DNA of 6,675 bases from NCBI GenBank assembly GCA_020061685.1, contig JAGUXU010000128.1:1-6675 (forward strand), given 5' to 3'. Under the pieces are notes generated by a model. It did no database searches and had not been told where the DNA came from. It saw nothing but the letters and a program-made list of their open reading frames with translations. Position numbers and translations under genes: made by a program. The DNA is from Candidatus Omnitrophota bacterium (GTDB taxonomy: Bacteria; Omnitrophota; Gorgyraeia; Pluralincolimonadales; Pluralincolimonadaceae). This document shows, piece after piece, positions 6,172-6,675 of the stretch (the first letter of the stretch is position 1; each line of letters opens with the position of its first letter).

Positions 6172-6208
6172 CGACCAAGAGGTAAAATGCATTATTTAGT
6201 CGCATTTA
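6166..6208. repeat. 10-bp inverted repeat spanning the binding-protein stop codon
   Basis: TAAATGCGAC (6166-6175) and GTCGCATTTA (6199-6208) are perfect reverse complements separated by 23 bases that include the palindrome AATGCATT (6186-6193). One arm encodes the last residues of the binding protein; the other abuts copy B and shares base 6166 with its stem. In the transcript this would give two back-to-back stem-loops between the binding-protein and ATPase genes. In other ABC operons (malE-malF of E. coli is the known case) such intergenic structures protect the upstream message, giving more binding protein than ATPase. That role is inferred here. Confidence 0.55.
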
Positions 6209-6675
6209 GGTCCGGCCAGCGGTCCTTCATCTCCTTGACGTTCTCTTTGGTGATCAGCCGCACCGGCGTGAACTTGACCGGCACCTTATATTTGCCGTTC
6301 TGGACCGTCGTGTCGGTCTCGAGATCCTCGCCTTTGGCGATCTTGACGGCTGTCTCAAAAGTGATCAATCCAAGCTGATACGGCATCTTGTCCACGTCCG
6401 CGTCATTCGTGCCGTCGATTATCGCCTGGCAGCTGTCCTTGTCGGCATCCGAGCCGACGGTGACCACTTTATTCTTCACGCCTTCGGCAAGCAGGGCCTG
6501 CACCGCGCCCATTATCATGCCGCTGTTATTTGCCAATACGGCCTGTATATCGTTCTTGTAGTTCGTCAGGGCGTTCTCGGTGGTGGCCATAGCCAGGTCT
6601 CTCGACCACGCCTTATGCGTCTGGTCGACCACGATCTTTATGCCGGGATAATTCTTCAGGACGTCTTTATTTCCG
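6192..6675 (-). CDS. Sugar ABC transporter substrate-binding protein, C-terminal part (XylF/RbsB-like; runs off right edge)
   Basis: The last 160 residues are visible; the frame is open to the window edge, so the N-terminus and any signal peptide or lipobox are missing. The GTG at 6632 is internal, not a start. The segment fits lobe-2 and hinge sequence of a periplasmic-binding-protein family 4 (Peripl_BP_4) member: LKNYPGIKIVVDQ, NALTNYKNDIQAVLANN, GAVQALLAEG, then VTVGSDADKDSCQAIIDGT, which closely recalls the XylF region with its GxDAD motif. The final part has FETAVKIAKGE and ends in DLNATK. It would capture a monosaccharide outside the inner membrane and deliver it to the permease encoded downstream. 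Xylose is the best guess by resemblance; ribose, galactose or another CUT2 substrate is possible. It is the first visible gene of the operon, and its stop lies inside an inverted repeat. Confidence 0.9.
   Translation of the reverse strand, partial: GNKDVLKNYPGIKIVVDQTHKAWSRDLAMATTENALTNYKNDIQAVLANNSGMIMGAVQALLAEGVKNKVVTVGSDADKDSCQAIIDGTNDADVDKMPYQLGLITFETAVKIAKGEDLETDTTVQNGKYKVPVKFTPVRLITKENVKEMKDRWPDLNATK

Noticed and set aside
6630..6632. GTG at 6632 as the start of a 146-residue gene
   Set aside because: The same frame stays open to the window edge with sequence matching the interior of sugar-binding proteins, so this is a partial gene, not a short one.
1..6675. CRISPR array, tRNA or rRNA gene, insertion sequence or defence island
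   Set aside because: No spaced direct repeats, cloverleaf-like segments, transposase frames or defence-type domains were seen on either strand.

Overview
All genes in this window read on the minus strand. The layout fits a chromosomal segment of an uncultured, anaerobic or microaerophilic bacterium: there is a rubrerythrin, a HemW-type radical SAM protein, a CUT2 sugar ABC transporter and a GH130 phosphorylase. The GC content is near 50%, with frequent ATA isoleucine codons and short palindromic intergenic repeats. This recalls candidate-phylum bacteria such as Omnitrophota, but that is only an impression from style; nothing in the window fixes the taxon.

In transcription order (right to left) the window holds: the C-terminal 160 residues of a XylF/RbsB-type sugar-binding protein (6675-6192); a two-domain CUT2 ATPase (6137-4611); its membrane permease, overlapping the ATPase by 4 bases (4614-3493); a rubrerythrin (3472-2894); a HemW-like radical SAM protein (2888-1761); and an NCS2/AzgA-type purine permease (1745-414). 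Spacings from the ATPase onward are -4, 20, 5 and 15 bases, so these five genes are probably one transcript continuing from the binding-protein gene. A 125-base intergenic region (288-413 minus the last base before the permease stop) then leads to a new transcription unit: a GH130 glycoside phosphorylase whose first 95 residues are visible before the window ends (287-1). This unit has a good sigma-70-like promoter and a strong ribosome binding site.

The two gaps larger than 20 bases both carry a copy of the same roughly 28-bp palindromic repeat (382-409 and 6145-6171, opposite orientations, 25 of 28 aligned positions identical). In each case a second, larger inverted repeat abuts or overlaps it. 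Upstream of GH130, the second inverted repeat overlaps the -35 box. Between the binding protein and the ATPase, the repeat supplies the likely Shine-Dalgarno sequence of the ATPase gene. These intergenic structures are the least ordinary part of the window.

Functionally, the ABC genes import a monosaccharide (xylose/ribose/galactose class; substrate not fixed). The GH130 enzyme would cleave beta-mannosides with phosphate, probably in the cytoplasm. Rubrerythrin removes peroxide, HemW probably handles heme, and the NCS2 protein salvages purines. I see no defence system, mobile element, CRISPR array or clearly novel gene cluster; all proteins belong to recognisable families.
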